Positions 16,155-24,193 of a stretch of DNA of 35,125 nt are shown here, one piece after another (within the stretch, counting starts at the first letter, position 1; each line of letters begins with the position of its first letter). Below the pieces are notes generated by a model. The model saw only the letters and a list, made by a program, of their open reading frames with translations, did no database searches and was not told where the DNA came from. Made by a program: the position numbers and the translations under genes. This DNA is from Amylibacter sp. (lineage in GTDB: Bacteria > Pseudomonadota > Alphaproteobacteria > Rhodobacterales > Rhodobacteraceae): the NCBI GenBank assembly GCA_021775375.1, contig JAJFHY010000188.1:1-35125 (forward strand), written 5' to 3'.

Positions 16155-18485
16155 TTACTGCCCGTCTAAATAGGCCGGCAGCCACAAAACGATCTCTGGA
16201 AAGATAAAGATCAGAGTCAGGCCGATAAGCTGAATGACCATGAATTGCATCATTCCAAGATAGATGTCCTTAAGATCCCATTGGGGGACAACCCCCTTCA
16301 GGAAGTAGGCAGAGAGCGCCACGGGCGGACTGAGCCATGCGGTTTGCAGATTTACCGCTACAAGAATAGCAAACCATATGAGCATGTCGCTTTCTTTGGC
16401 AAAACCAAGATCAAGTTGCACGATTGTAGGCACCAATATCGGGATAATAATCAAAACAATCGGCACCCATTCAAGTGGCCAGCCAAGTAAGAAGATCAAC
16501 GCCATGATTAAGATCAGCATCATTACAGGCGATAAGTTCATCGACAGCAACACTTCCGTAAGCATTTTAGGTGTTCCTAAGTTACTAAATACCGCACCAA
16601 AGAAGTTAGATGCTGCAACCAAGAACATGATCAAAACTGACAATTCCAGCGTTTTGATCAATGCATCATAAAAGCCAGCTCGCGTAAATTTGCGATATGC
16701 CATCGACAACAACATGGAGCCAAAAGCACCACATGCTGCGGCTTCTGCAGGGGTTGCCCAGCCAGCCAAGATTGAACCAAGCGCGAAAGCGATCAGAACA
16801 GTTGGCGGCACAAGCCCCATAAAGAACTCATACCAAAGGTCAGAGAAATAGAATCCGCCCGGCTTCACTTTACGCGTCCAAGTATAAACAAAGTACATGA
16901 ACCCAATCCAAATCAATGGAATGAAAAACCCAGCCGTTGGGAAGATTGCCAATTTACCAGATATGCCCCATGCGATGAGCCATACAAATGCCACCAGTCC
17001 AAACATCACCGCACAGACTTCTGCAAAGTAGTAGGGCGAAGTTTCTGGTTGTTCATCTTCAGGTAGGATTGGACCCAAATTAGGGTTCAACCAACAGCGT
17101 CCAAGCGCGTACGCCAAATACAGCACGCCCAACATGACGCCCGGAACAATCGCTGCGCGGAATAGATCAGTCACTGGAATTTCTAGTACCGGGCCCATCA
17201 CGATCAACATGATTGATGGTGGGATCAAAATACCAAGAGTACCACCCGCAGTAATAGTGCCAGCGGCCAATTTCACATCATATCCAGACTTGATCATTGT
17301 ACGACCAGCCATAATGCCAAGGATTGTAACGGATGCCCCAACAATACCAGTTGCAGCTGCAAAAATAATGGAAACAAATAAAACGGCCACATAGAGCGCC
17401 CCACGCGTCCTGCTCATCATCAATTGTACGGCTGTGAACAAACGTTCCATCAAACCCGCTTTTTCCATCATGATACCCATGAACGTAAATAACGGAACCG
17501 CGACCAATTGATCATCCAACATCACTTGGTTGGTTTGCAGTGTTTGTAGGAAGAACGTTAGCTTAAAGTTTCCACCCCAAGCACCGAATACAAAGGCCAA
17601 GAAGATTAATGTAAATGAAATAGGGAAGCCGACGAAGATCGAAAACAACATCGCTGCCAACATGATCAAACCGATTGTTGGCTTTGAGAAGTTAAACAAA
17701 CCCGTGTCACCTAACATGTCCCCCAGCGGTAAGGTTTCTGGGAAAAATATACTTACAAAGGTAAGTGCCAAGCCAACAAAGTAAACCGGTAAAAATTTGA
17801 TGAACTTGTTCTCACGTTCCTTGCCCATTTGATGAAAAGCACGGAAAAGCTCTGGAAAACCTTGCAGAAACAATAAAAGCGCACCTATTGGCATAAATAT
17901 GCGTGCAGGCCACAGGTAAGGCGCCCAAGTGCTATCAGAGGCACGTTCCCAGCTAGATGGGTTGAACATATCTGTACCGAACGATTTTAATCCGTATTGG
18001 TAGGACGACCAAAAGAAGAACAACATCGCTGGAAAGTAGAACGCAAGATACAATGTAGCATCCACCGTTGCTTGCGTTCGAGTAGACCAATTGCGATACA
18101 AGAAATCAGCGCGGATATGTACACCACGCATCAATCCATAACCTGCAGCACCCATAAACAAAACGCCGCCAGTCATTCTACTGATGTCGTAAGCGAAAAG
18201 CGTCGGGCCAAGGCCGAGTGATCGCGCCAGATCGCCCATATCGTTTTCAACGAAGATGGCAAAAGCCTTTCGTGACACAACTTCATAGACCATGACAAAA
18301 ATCAATGGCACCATCAAAAGACAGATGATACGACCAGCCCAGTTGTTAATCACATCAATCCAAGCAGTTATTGGCCGTTGCCATGCCGTCATGTCTTCAG
18401 GGGTCTCACCTGGCTCTTCAGCCCTACGTTCGGCAATTAGCTCGTCGGTAATTTCCAGATTCTCTGGAATTTCCTCTTCGGCCAT
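16155..18485 (-). CDS. TRAP transporter fused DctQM permease
   Basis: A 776-residue fusion of the small (DctQ) and large (DctM) TRAP membrane subunits. Residues 1-45 are an acidic cytoplasmic tail; 50-220 form the four-helix DctQ part; from about 250 on is DctM with hallmark VGASVTILGIMAGRTMIKSG, GGTLGILIPPSIMLIVMG and, near the end, NLQTAWLSPPVALSAYFLKG. I chose ATG at 18485 because GGAGGA lies seven bases upstream; the frame is open further but gives a non-conserved leader. With the binding protein gene just upstream it forms a complete Na+-dependent importer. Beside the DHPS genes, a sulfonate or related hydroxy-acid substrate is likely, but not proven. Fused QM forms are less common than split ones and typical of the TakP-like group. 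Confidence 0.92.
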   Translation of the reverse strand: MAEEEIPENLEITDELIAERRAEEPGETPEDMTAWQRPITAWIDVINNWAGRIICLLMVPLIFVMVYEVVSRKAFAIFVENDMGDLARSLGLGPTLFAYDISRMTGGVLFMGAAGYGLMRGVHIRADFLYRNWSTRTQATVDATLYLAFYFPAMLFFFWSSYQYGLKSFGTDMFNPSSWERASDSTWAPYLWPARIFMPIGALLLFLQGFPELFRAFHQMGKERENKFIKFLPVYFVGLALTFVSIFFPETLPLGDMLGDTGLFNFSKPTIGLIMLAAMLFSIFVGFPISFTLIFLAFVFGAWGGNFKLTFFLQTLQTNQVMLDDQLVAVPLFTFMGIMMEKAGLMERLFTAVQLMMSRTRGALYVAVLFVSIIFAAATGIVGASVTILGIMAGRTMIKSGYDVKLAAGTITAGGTLGILIPPSIMLIVMGPVLEIPVTDLFRAAIVPGVMLGVLYLAYALGRCWLNPNLGPILPEDEQPETSPYYFAEVCAVMFGLVAFVWLIAWGISGKLAIFPTAGFFIPLIWIGFMYFVYTWTRKVKPGGFYFSDLWYEFFMGLVPPTVLIAFALGSILAGWATPAEAAACGAFGSMLLSMAYRKFTRAGFYDALIKTLELSVLIMFLVAASNFFGAVFSNLGTPKMLTEVLLSMNLSPVMMLILIMALIFLLGWPLEWVPIVLIIIPILVPTIVQLDLGFAKESDMLIWFAILVAVNLQTAWLSPPVALSAYFLKGVVPQWDLKDIYLGMMQFMVIQLIGLTLIFIFPEIVLWLPAYLDGQ

Positions 18486-18509
18486 TTTGATGTCCTCCCC
18501 TTTTTTATG

Positions 18510-18588
18510 TGCAAGCACCCGGATAAATACAGGTGCTTGCAGATAAAGCTTAGTTACAAGAGGTGGGGGCGCGCAAGGCGTCCCCACC
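18510..18588 (-). promoter_or_regulatory. Two intergenic hairpins between dctP and dctQM
   Basis: Hairpin 1, directly after the binding-protein gene: GGTGGGG (18562-18568) with CCCCACC (18582-18588). Hairpin 2: GGTGCTTGCA (18532-18541) with TGCAAGCACC (18510-18519), a perfect 10-base stem with a 12-base loop, just before the permease ribosome site. Neither has a strong T-run on the minus strand. Such hairpins between binding-protein and permease genes usually protect or partly terminate the mRNA so that more binding protein is made. Confidence 0.6.
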
Positions 18589-18597
18589 AAATTTTAA

Positions 18598-19701
18598 TTA
18601 TTTTACAGAATCTGCAAATGCTTTACCCAAAGCGGCGTTAGACGCTTGTGAGCCAGCCCAGTAAGGGACTGCGATAGCAGCAAAATCTTTTTGTGACTGC
18701 CAAACTTCAGCGAAAAATGCGTTTTCTGCGGAATTCTTTTCCAACGCTGCTTTCGCTGCATTCATATATGCTGGGAAGTAGTCAGCAGGTGTGTCATGCA
18801 AGATAACGCCGTGGTTTTCCGTCAAATCTTTCAATGCTTTACCGTTTTCGTAGATACGGTAAGACATAGATTTAGACAAAGAAGCGTTTGCAGCAACTTC
18901 AATGGCTTTTTGTTGCAATGGTGTCAGTGAATTGTACACATCTTTGTTCAAGTACAAGTCAGCATTCACCACAACCTGGTGCAAGCCCTGAAGGTAGTAG
19001 TGCTTCAGCACTTTTTGGAAGCCGAATACTGAGTCAGGCTTCGGGCAGCACCATTCAGCCGCGTCGATTGTACCTTTTTCCAAAGCAGGCAGGATATCAC
19101 CACCACCCATAGCAACAGAGGCCACACCAATATCCTTGTATGTTTGACCTGGGATACCAGGAGGTGTGCGGAAGCGGTATTTACGGAAATCATCCATGCT
19201 GTTGATAGGCTCTTTGAACCAACCCAAAGCTTCCGGGCCAACTGGTTGCAACATGAAACCTTTAATGTTCATGCCCATTTCGTCCCATAGTTGGTCGTAC
19301 AGCTCTTTCCCGCCACCAAACTGGAACCAAGACAAGAATGCGATGTTATCAATGCCAACACCGGCACCCGCAACAGGTGAACCAAACAGCATTGCTGCAG
19401 GGTGTTTACCTGACCAGTAGTGTGTCCATGCAAAGCCACCTTCAACAAGGCCACTGTCGACCGCATCAAGCGTTTCTTTCACGCCAACAACAGAACCTGC
19501 CGCCAACACTTCGATTTTCACTTCGCCGTCTGTTAGATCAAAAACGTCTTTTGCAAAGTCTTTCAACATCACCACTTCGTCGGCTTTTGCTGAAATCACT
19601 GATTGCACGCGAATGACTGTTTCCGCCCATGCGGAAGCAGCAAATGACAAGCCTACAGCGGTGATCGCCAGACCTGTCGTTACTTTCTTAAGTTTAAACA
19701 T
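18598..19701 (-). CDS. TRAP transporter substrate-binding protein DctP
   Basis: A 367-residue periplasmic protein. A Sec signal peptide ends around SFAASAWAE (residues 18-27). The DctP-family ligand region includes the conserved Arg in YRFRTPPGIPG, then GDILPALEKGTIDAAEWCCP; this Arg binds the carboxylate or another acid group of the ligand. The AAEW pattern and overall layout resemble the TakP (oxo/hydroxy acid) subgroup. GAGGAAA precedes the ATG. It is followed by two hairpins and the fused permease. The ligand is probably an acidic small molecule; DHPS or sulfolactate is suggested by neighbours only. Confidence 0.9.
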   Translation of the reverse strand: MFKLKKVTTGLAITAVGLSFAASAWAETVIRVQSVISAKADEVVMLKDFAKDVFDLTDGEVKIEVLAAGSVVGVKETLDAVDSGLVEGGFAWTHYWSGKHPAAMLFGSPVAGAGVGIDNIAFLSWFQFGGGKELYDQLWDEMGMNIKGFMLQPVGPEALGWFKEPINSMDDFRKYRFRTPPGIPGQTYKDIGVASVAMGGGDILPALEKGTIDAAEWCCPKPDSVFGFQKVLKHYYLQGLHQVVVNADLYLNKDVYNSLTPLQQKAIEVAANASLSKSMSYRIYENGKALKDLTENHGVILHDTPADYFPAYMNAAKAALEKNSAENAFFAEVWQSQKDFAAIAVPYWAGSQASNAALGKAFADSVK

Positions 19702-19740
19702 GGTTTCCTCCCATTTGTTTATGCCCTCTGTATTTTGTTA

Positions 19741-19766
19741 CTGGATTGCGAAGGCATAAAATCCAG
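19741..19766 (-). terminator. Stem-loop between terC and dctP
   Basis: CTGGATT (19741-19747) and AATCCAG (19760-19766) can form a 7-base stem with a 12-base loop. It follows the TerC gene and precedes the binding-protein gene on the same strand. A weak or partial terminator, or an mRNA processing site, is possible. Confidence 0.35.
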
Positions 19767-19789
19767 CTGTTGGTTATTCATTATTGCCC

Positions 19790-20449
19790 TTACCCCATTT
19801 CAATTCCCTCAATGAGCCCAAGCAGGGGCCCAATTCCGTGAGAGATATCAAAAAATCCGCGGTACATCATCTCACCCGCTACATAAACTAGAACCACTAG
19901 GCCCAGCCATGAAATCGAAGGATACTTTGTTAGTAAGTGCATTATCATTGTGGCGGCAAACGCCATCAAAATAATTGCAAAACCCAAACCAAACACCAGC
20001 ATCTGTGTATCACCGTCTGCAATTGCCGCAACTGCCAGCACGTTATCAAGCGACATCGATACATCCGCGATCATGATGGAGAGCAACGCAGAAAATAGTG
20101 TGCGGCGCGGCGCGCCTGTATATCCTGAGTGACTATCCCCCGCTGTGGCTAACGCCAATTCGGCCTCGGCATCAACATTCACGCGTATTTCCACAAATAA
20201 GCGCCAGCAAACCCAAAACAGCAGCAACGATCCGACAAATAAAATGCCTGGAACGTCCAGAAGCTTTGTTGCAACAACGGCAAAAATAATTCGTAGAACT
20301 GCCGCAATTAACATGCCGTAGAATATAGCTTTCTTACGCAATTCCGGCGACAGACCTGCCGCGGCCATGCCAATAATCAAAGCGTTATCACCTGACAAAA
20401 TAAGGTCGGCAATAATAATCTGACCATAATCTAAAAAGGTTTCGATCAT
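19790..20449 (-). CDS. TerC-family integral membrane protein (YjbE-like)
   Basis: A 219-residue membrane protein with about seven hydrophobic segments. The two TerC motifs are present: LILSGDNALIIGMAA at residues 16-30 and MIADVSMSLDNVLAVAA in the second half; their Asp and Asn residues line the proposed ion path. Family members include Mn(II) exporters (MntE-like YkoY/YceF) and tellurium-resistance proteins. The start overlaps the stop of the GMC oxidoreductase by four bases (ATGA), so the two are translationally coupled. A TerC inside a catabolic TRAP operon is unusual; whether it moves a metal, sulfite or something else cannot be told. Confidence 0.85.
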   Translation of the reverse strand: MIETFLDYGQIIIADLILSGDNALIIGMAAAGLSPELRKKAIFYGMLIAAVLRIIFAVVATKLLDVPGILFVGSLLLFWVCWRLFVEIRVNVDAEAELALATAGDSHSGYTGAPRRTLFSALLSIMIADVSMSLDNVLAVAAIADGDTQMLVFGLGFAIILMAFAATMIMHLLTKYPSISWLGLVVLVYVAGEMMYRGFFDISHGIGPLLGLIEGIEMG

Positions 20450-22047
20450 GTGTGAACATCCTCTAGAATCATTGCAGAAACTTTTTCGCCAATCATAATG
20501 GCCGGTGCGTTTGTGTTACCGCTTGTGATCGTTGGCATGATAGAGCAATCCGCCACACGCAAACACGCAATTCCGTGAACGCGCAGCCGTTCATCCACAA
20601 CAGCCATGGGGTCGTTACCCATTTTGCAGGTACCTGTCGGGTGATAGATTGTAACTGCGGTGTTGCGCGCCCACTCCAAGGTCGCCTCTTCATCATCAAA
20701 CGCGACTTCGCGGCCCGGTTCATATTCTTCGGTGACATGGGATTTAAGCGGTTCAAACTGCGCAATCTTACGTGCAACTTGTATACCCTTGACGATTGTT
20801 TTCTGATCAAGCGGTGTTGCCAGATAATTCGGGTGGATATGTGGATGATCCAAATAGTTGGCTGATTTTAGTTTCAACTCACCCGCACTTTCTGGGCGCA
20901 TTTGTAAAACTGAAGCAGTAAATGCCGAAAACTTATGTGGGCCTTCAACAGCGTTATTTGCACTGAAGGGTTGGATGTGAAACTGGATATCAGGTGTTTC
21001 AAGATGCGCTTCGGTTTTTAGAAATCCAGTACCAAGGCTTGCGGCCATTGTCATAGGGCCTGTTCTGTTTAGTGCATATTGCAGCGCAATCATGCCCTGT
21101 TTGAAATAGTTGTTCGTCTCAATGTTGATTGTAGACAGGTCTGTTTTAAAAATTGGCCGCGCTTGCAGGTGGTCCTGTAAATTTTTACCAACACCTTTCA
21201 GGTCTTTTTGAATATCTATGCCAAGTGGCTTCAAATCCTCTGCATCACCAATCCCGGACAACATCAAGATTTGAGGCGACCCGATGGCACCTGCAGAAAG
21301 GATGACCTCTTTGCGGGCATTAATTGAAATTGGATTACCTTTTCTAACAGCATCCACACCCGTGACGCGGCCTTCAGAAATATTCAGCTTACGAACCTGC
21401 GTATGTGTGATAATTTCCAGATTTTCGCGCCCACGCGCAGGTTTTAGATAGGCAACTGCAGAGCTGCACCGTTTACCTTTATCAAGAGTTAGCTGGAAAT
21501 ATCCGACACCTTCTTGATCCACACCATTGTAATCGGGATTGTTCTTATATCCTGCTGCCACCGCAGCATCCAACCATTTGTCTACAATATCCCGCTTAAG
21601 GGCTGTGGGGGATACGGATAACGGGCCATTTTGGCCACGCGCGTCACTCTGTGGCTCGCCTTTCCACGTTTCGGTGCGTTTAAAATAGGGTAAGACATCA
21701 TCCCACGCCCATCCCGTGTTGCCCAGTTGTCGCCAGTGATCAAAATCTTGCGATTGCCCACGAACATAAAGTAGGCCGTTAATAGAGCTTGACCCACCTA
21801 ATACCCTGCCACGTGGCCAGGGAATGGATCGGCCATTTATACCATCATCTGCATCTGTTTTATATTGCCAGTCAGTGTTCGGATTCCCCATGGTTTTAAA
21901 ATAACCAACAGGAATGTGGATCCATGGATTTGAGTCTTTTCCGCCTGCTTCCAACAATGCCACGCTGAAGCGGCCGTTTTCCGACAAACGGTTCGCAATT
22001 GCGCATCCGGCAGAGCCAGCGCCAACGACAACAAAGTCAAAATCCAA
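20446..22047 (-). CDS. GMC-family FAD oxidoreductase (choline dehydrogenase-like)
   Basis: A protein of about 533 residues. The FAD motif is VVVGAGSAGCAIANRL at the N-terminus, followed by GRVLGGSSSINGLLYVRG; the C-terminal catalytic region has the conserved His in YHPTGTCKMG and the Asn in GNTNAPAIMIGEK. GMC enzymes oxidise primary or secondary alcohols; BetA-like members are membrane-linked and pass electrons to the respiratory chain. No ATG is available: TTG codons at 22068, 22050 and 22047 are in frame, and 22047 follows AAGGGG at five to six bases and gives the typical start (L/M)DFDFVVVGAG. Divergent from the IclR gene and coupled to terC. It may oxidise an alcohol imported by the TRAP system, possibly a DHPS-related compound. 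Confidence 0.88.
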   Translation of the reverse strand: MDFDFVVVGAGSAGCAIANRLSENGRFSVALLEAGGKDSNPWIHIPVGYFKTMGNPNTDWQYKTDADDGINGRSIPWPRGRVLGGSSSINGLLYVRGQSQDFDHWRQLGNTGWAWDDVLPYFKRTETWKGEPQSDARGQNGPLSVSPTALKRDIVDKWLDAAVAAGYKNNPDYNGVDQEGVGYFQLTLDKGKRCSSAVAYLKPARGRENLEIITHTQVRKLNISEGRVTGVDAVRKGNPISINARKEVILSAGAIGSPQILMLSGIGDAEDLKPLGIDIQKDLKGVGKNLQDHLQARPIFKTDLSTINIETNNYFKQGMIALQYALNRTGPMTMAASLGTGFLKTEAHLETPDIQFHIQPFSANNAVEGPHKFSAFTASVLQMRPESAGELKLKSANYLDHPHIHPNYLATPLDQKTIVKGIQVARKIAQFEPLKSHVTEEYEPGREVAFDDEEATLEWARNTAVTIYHPTGTCKMGNDPMAVVDERLRVHGIACLRVADCSIMPTITSGNTNAPAIMIGEKVSAMILEDVHT

Positions 22048-22073
22048 CAAGTTCCCCTTATATATCAAAAATT

Positions 22074-22088
22074 GAGACTTTTAGTCTC
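22074..22088. promoter_or_regulatory. Inverted repeat in IclR / GMC divergent promoter
   Basis: GAGACT-TTT-AGTCTC is a perfect 6-base inverted repeat with a 3-base spacer. It is placed centrally in the intergenic space between the GMC gene and the divergent IclR gene, so it is a good candidate operator for that regulator. Confidence 0.55.
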
Positions 22089-22154
22089 GTTTTTGGTAGA
22101 TAATTCGACTATAAGTAGGAAAAATCGATTCGTGCAACAAGAAGTTGGCTCTTT

Positions 22155-22913
22155 ATGGAAGAAAACCGAATACCCACAAACCTACGCACCCTTTTGATTT
22201 TAGAAGTCATAGGCAGAAGTGACAGCGCGATGACGCCTACCGAGATCAACAATCAGATCGGTTTGCCCAAGCAAACAGTTCACAGATTAGTTGCCACTTT
22301 GGAGAAAGAAGGATTCCTCATAAAAGAGGCTGATGGGAAACGCTACAGACCGGCACGCAGGCTCCGTCTTTTGGGGGCCGGATTATTACATGCATCTCGG
22401 TTTCACATCACCCGGCATCAAGTTTTACAAGACATTGCCACTCAAGTTAAAGAAGCTGTAAATTTTGTTGTGCCCGAAGAAACGGGTATGCACTATTTGG
22501 ACAGGATAGATACAAACTGGCCGTTTCGTATCCAGTTGCCGGTTGGCACAAATGTTCCATATCACTGCACAGCAAGCGGAAAAACATTTATGGCAAGCCT
22601 ATCCAAATCTGCACGCACAAAGTTTGTGGCCGGTCTGCAGCTGGAAAAACGCACAGAGAAAACACATATAACCCCGGAAACCTTACTGGCTGATTTAGCA
22701 ATCTGTGCAAAACGTGGTTATGCATTGGATAACGAAGAATTCATGGAAGGTATGCTTGCAATAGCGGTACCCGTAACAGATCGTTTTGGTCGCTATGTGG
22801 CCGCTCTTGCATTTCACGGCCCCAGCCAAAGATTGTCCATTGATATTCTGGAAGCCGACAAGGGCATCTTACTAAACGGGGCGGAGAAATTGAAAGCATC
22901 ACTATTCACTTAA
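22155..22913 (+). CDS. IclR-family transcriptional regulator
   Basis: A 252-residue IclR regulator. The winged helix is at residues 8-75 (LLILEVIGRSDSAMTPTEI, LPKQTVHRLVATLEKEGF). The effector domain follows with HCTASGKTFMASL and MLAIAVPVTDRFGRYVAALAF, both family hallmarks. ATG at 22155 fits. It is divergent from the GMC-terC-TRAP operon with an inverted repeat between, and presumably controls that operon in response to the transported substrate or its product. Confidence 0.92.
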   Translation: MEENRIPTNLRTLLILEVIGRSDSAMTPTEINNQIGLPKQTVHRLVATLEKEGFLIKEADGKRYRPARRLRLLGAGLLHASRFHITRHQVLQDIATQVKEAVNFVVPEETGMHYLDRIDTNWPFRIQLPVGTNVPYHCTASGKTFMASLSKSARTKFVAGLQLEKRTEKTHITPETLLADLAICAKRGYALDNEEFMEGMLAIAVPVTDRFGRYVAALAFHGPSQRLSIDILEADKGILLNGAEKLKASLFT

Positions 22914-22974
22914 GATTTTGCTGGCTACATTACCCCCTACTCATTCCGTCAATGCAATAATTAGGCAAAATACC

Positions 22975-24003
22975 CTAAAGCGGTACCCGGGCAAGTGACG
23001 ACCTTAGAACAACTTCCGTTTTAAATTCCAGACTTGAAACGGTATTATCATTCGACAATTTAGACAGTAATATCCGCGCTGCTGCTTTCCCCATTTCGAT
23101 TTGCGGAACACGTACGGTTGTCAAAGCAGGATCAACGACAGATGCAAGCCCTATATCATCAAAACCGGTGATCGATATTTGCTGTGGGACGCTTATTCCA
23201 CGCTCTCGCGCTCTGGTTATGGCACCGGCCGCCAGAACATCATTGCCGCAAATAATAACCGATGGAACCTCGGGGCCTTCCATGATTTCATCAAAGGCAT
23301 TAGCACTTTCAGCCAACATGTAAGGTGATTCAACTATACGCAGCAACCTTGCACCATGACCATAAACCTTGATGGCATTTTTGACACCTGCTATCCGGTT
23401 TTTCGCGCGATCATTATCCTTTGATATACCTGCGATCATCGCAATATTCCGATGGCCGTATCCAAGAACACATGTTGCTATCTCAAATGCCGCCTTTTGG
23501 TTGTCAAATCCAACAAAAAGCTGGGCAGGATCATCCTTATAGCACCAGGATATTACATATGGAACACCGCGAAGGGCCAAAAAGTCGGTGGTTTTCTTGG
23601 GCCGATCCGTCCCGATAAGCAGTAATCCATCGGCACCATGGGCCATCAGAGAACGGATTTGGGTGTATTCAGCCTCTGTACTATAACCCGTGCTGGCAAC
23701 AAGCATTGTCACACCGGCGTCTGACAACTCCTCTTGAAAAGCCTGAATCCCATTGGCAAACATAGCATTTGACATAGATGGAATAACTGCGCCGATCGTA
23801 TTTGTACGGTTCGAAGCAAGAGCGCGCCCTCCGAAATGAGGTGTATACCCAAGAGCTTCAATCGCTTTTTGAATACGCTCATGCGTTGCTTTGGCGACTT
23901 TATTGGGCATGTTGATCGAGCGGGATATCGTAGCCGTAGACACACGCGCCACACGTGCCACATCTTCCAGTGTCGGAGCGTCTTTCATTGTCATTCGTTC
24001 CAT
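22975..24003 (-). CDS. LacI-family transcriptional regulator
   Basis: A 342-residue LacI/GalR regulator. The DNA-binding headpiece is TLEDVARVARVSTATISRSIN followed by the hinge GYTPHFGGRALASNRT; the periplasmic-binding-like effector core runs from TIGAVIPSM to the end, with ITGFDDIGLASVVDPALTTV. Three Met codons lie at the start (24003, 23994, 23988); 23988 gives the most typical N-terminus (MKDAPTLEDV). It is divergent from hpsN. The 41-base palindrome between them is its probable operator and also covers its own -35-like hexamer, implying autoregulation. The inducer may be DHPS or sulfolactate; that is inference from context. It is convergent with the IclR gene. Confidence 0.92.
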   Translation of the reverse strand: MERMTMKDAPTLEDVARVARVSTATISRSINMPNKVAKATHERIQKAIEALGYTPHFGGRALASNRTNTIGAVIPSMSNAMFANGIQAFQEELSDAGVTMLVASTGYSTEAEYTQIRSLMAHGADGLLLIGTDRPKKTTDFLALRGVPYVISWCYKDDPAQLFVGFDNQKAAFEIATCVLGYGHRNIAMIAGISKDNDRAKNRIAGVKNAIKVYGHGARLLRIVESPYMLAESANAFDEIMEGPEVPSVIICGNDVLAAGAITRARERGISVPQQISITGFDDIGLASVVDPALTTVRVPQIEMGKAAARILLSKLSNDNTVSSLEFKTEVVLRSSLARVPL

Positions 24004-24046
24004 TCCACGTTTTCATGCTGTTACAAATTCAACCAACATTCGATTA

Positions 24047-24075
24047 ATCTTAATAAGACTTTCGTAAAATGTAAA
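24047..24075 (-). promoter_or_regulatory. Putative promoter of the LacI-family gene
   Basis: On the minus strand TTTACA (24070-24075, five of six matches to TTGACA) is followed after exactly 17 bases by TAAGAT (24047-24052, four of six matches to TATAAT). The -35 hexamer lies inside the palindromic operator. Confidence 0.5.
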
Positions 24076-24107
24076 CGCTTGCATAAATTATGCAAGCGTT
24101 TACATTT
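24067..24107. promoter_or_regulatory. 41-bp perfect palindrome: double LacI-type operator
   Basis: Twenty-base arms around a single central A at 24087 are perfectly symmetric. Inside lie two LacI-type sites, TGTAAACGCTTGCA (24070-24083) and its mirror TGCAAGCGTTTACA (24091-24104). Each has the central CG and flanking pattern of LacI-family operators. Their centres are 21 bases apart, two helical turns. Outer TTTACA hexamers on both sides serve as -35-like elements for the divergent LacI and hps genes; on the plus side TAAGAT follows at 24120-24125 with a 15-base spacer. Confidence 0.8.
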
Positions 24108-24193
24108 ATACCTGTGAATTAAGATTCGTTTGGTAAAAAACTGGATACTTCCATCTTTCCGCGACCAGATATCTACAAATAGGACCTACTAAA

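Noticed and set aside
24067-24107. The palindrome as a rho-independent terminator
   Set aside because: It lies between two divergent genes, is not GC-rich, has no T-run and matches LacI operator sequences.
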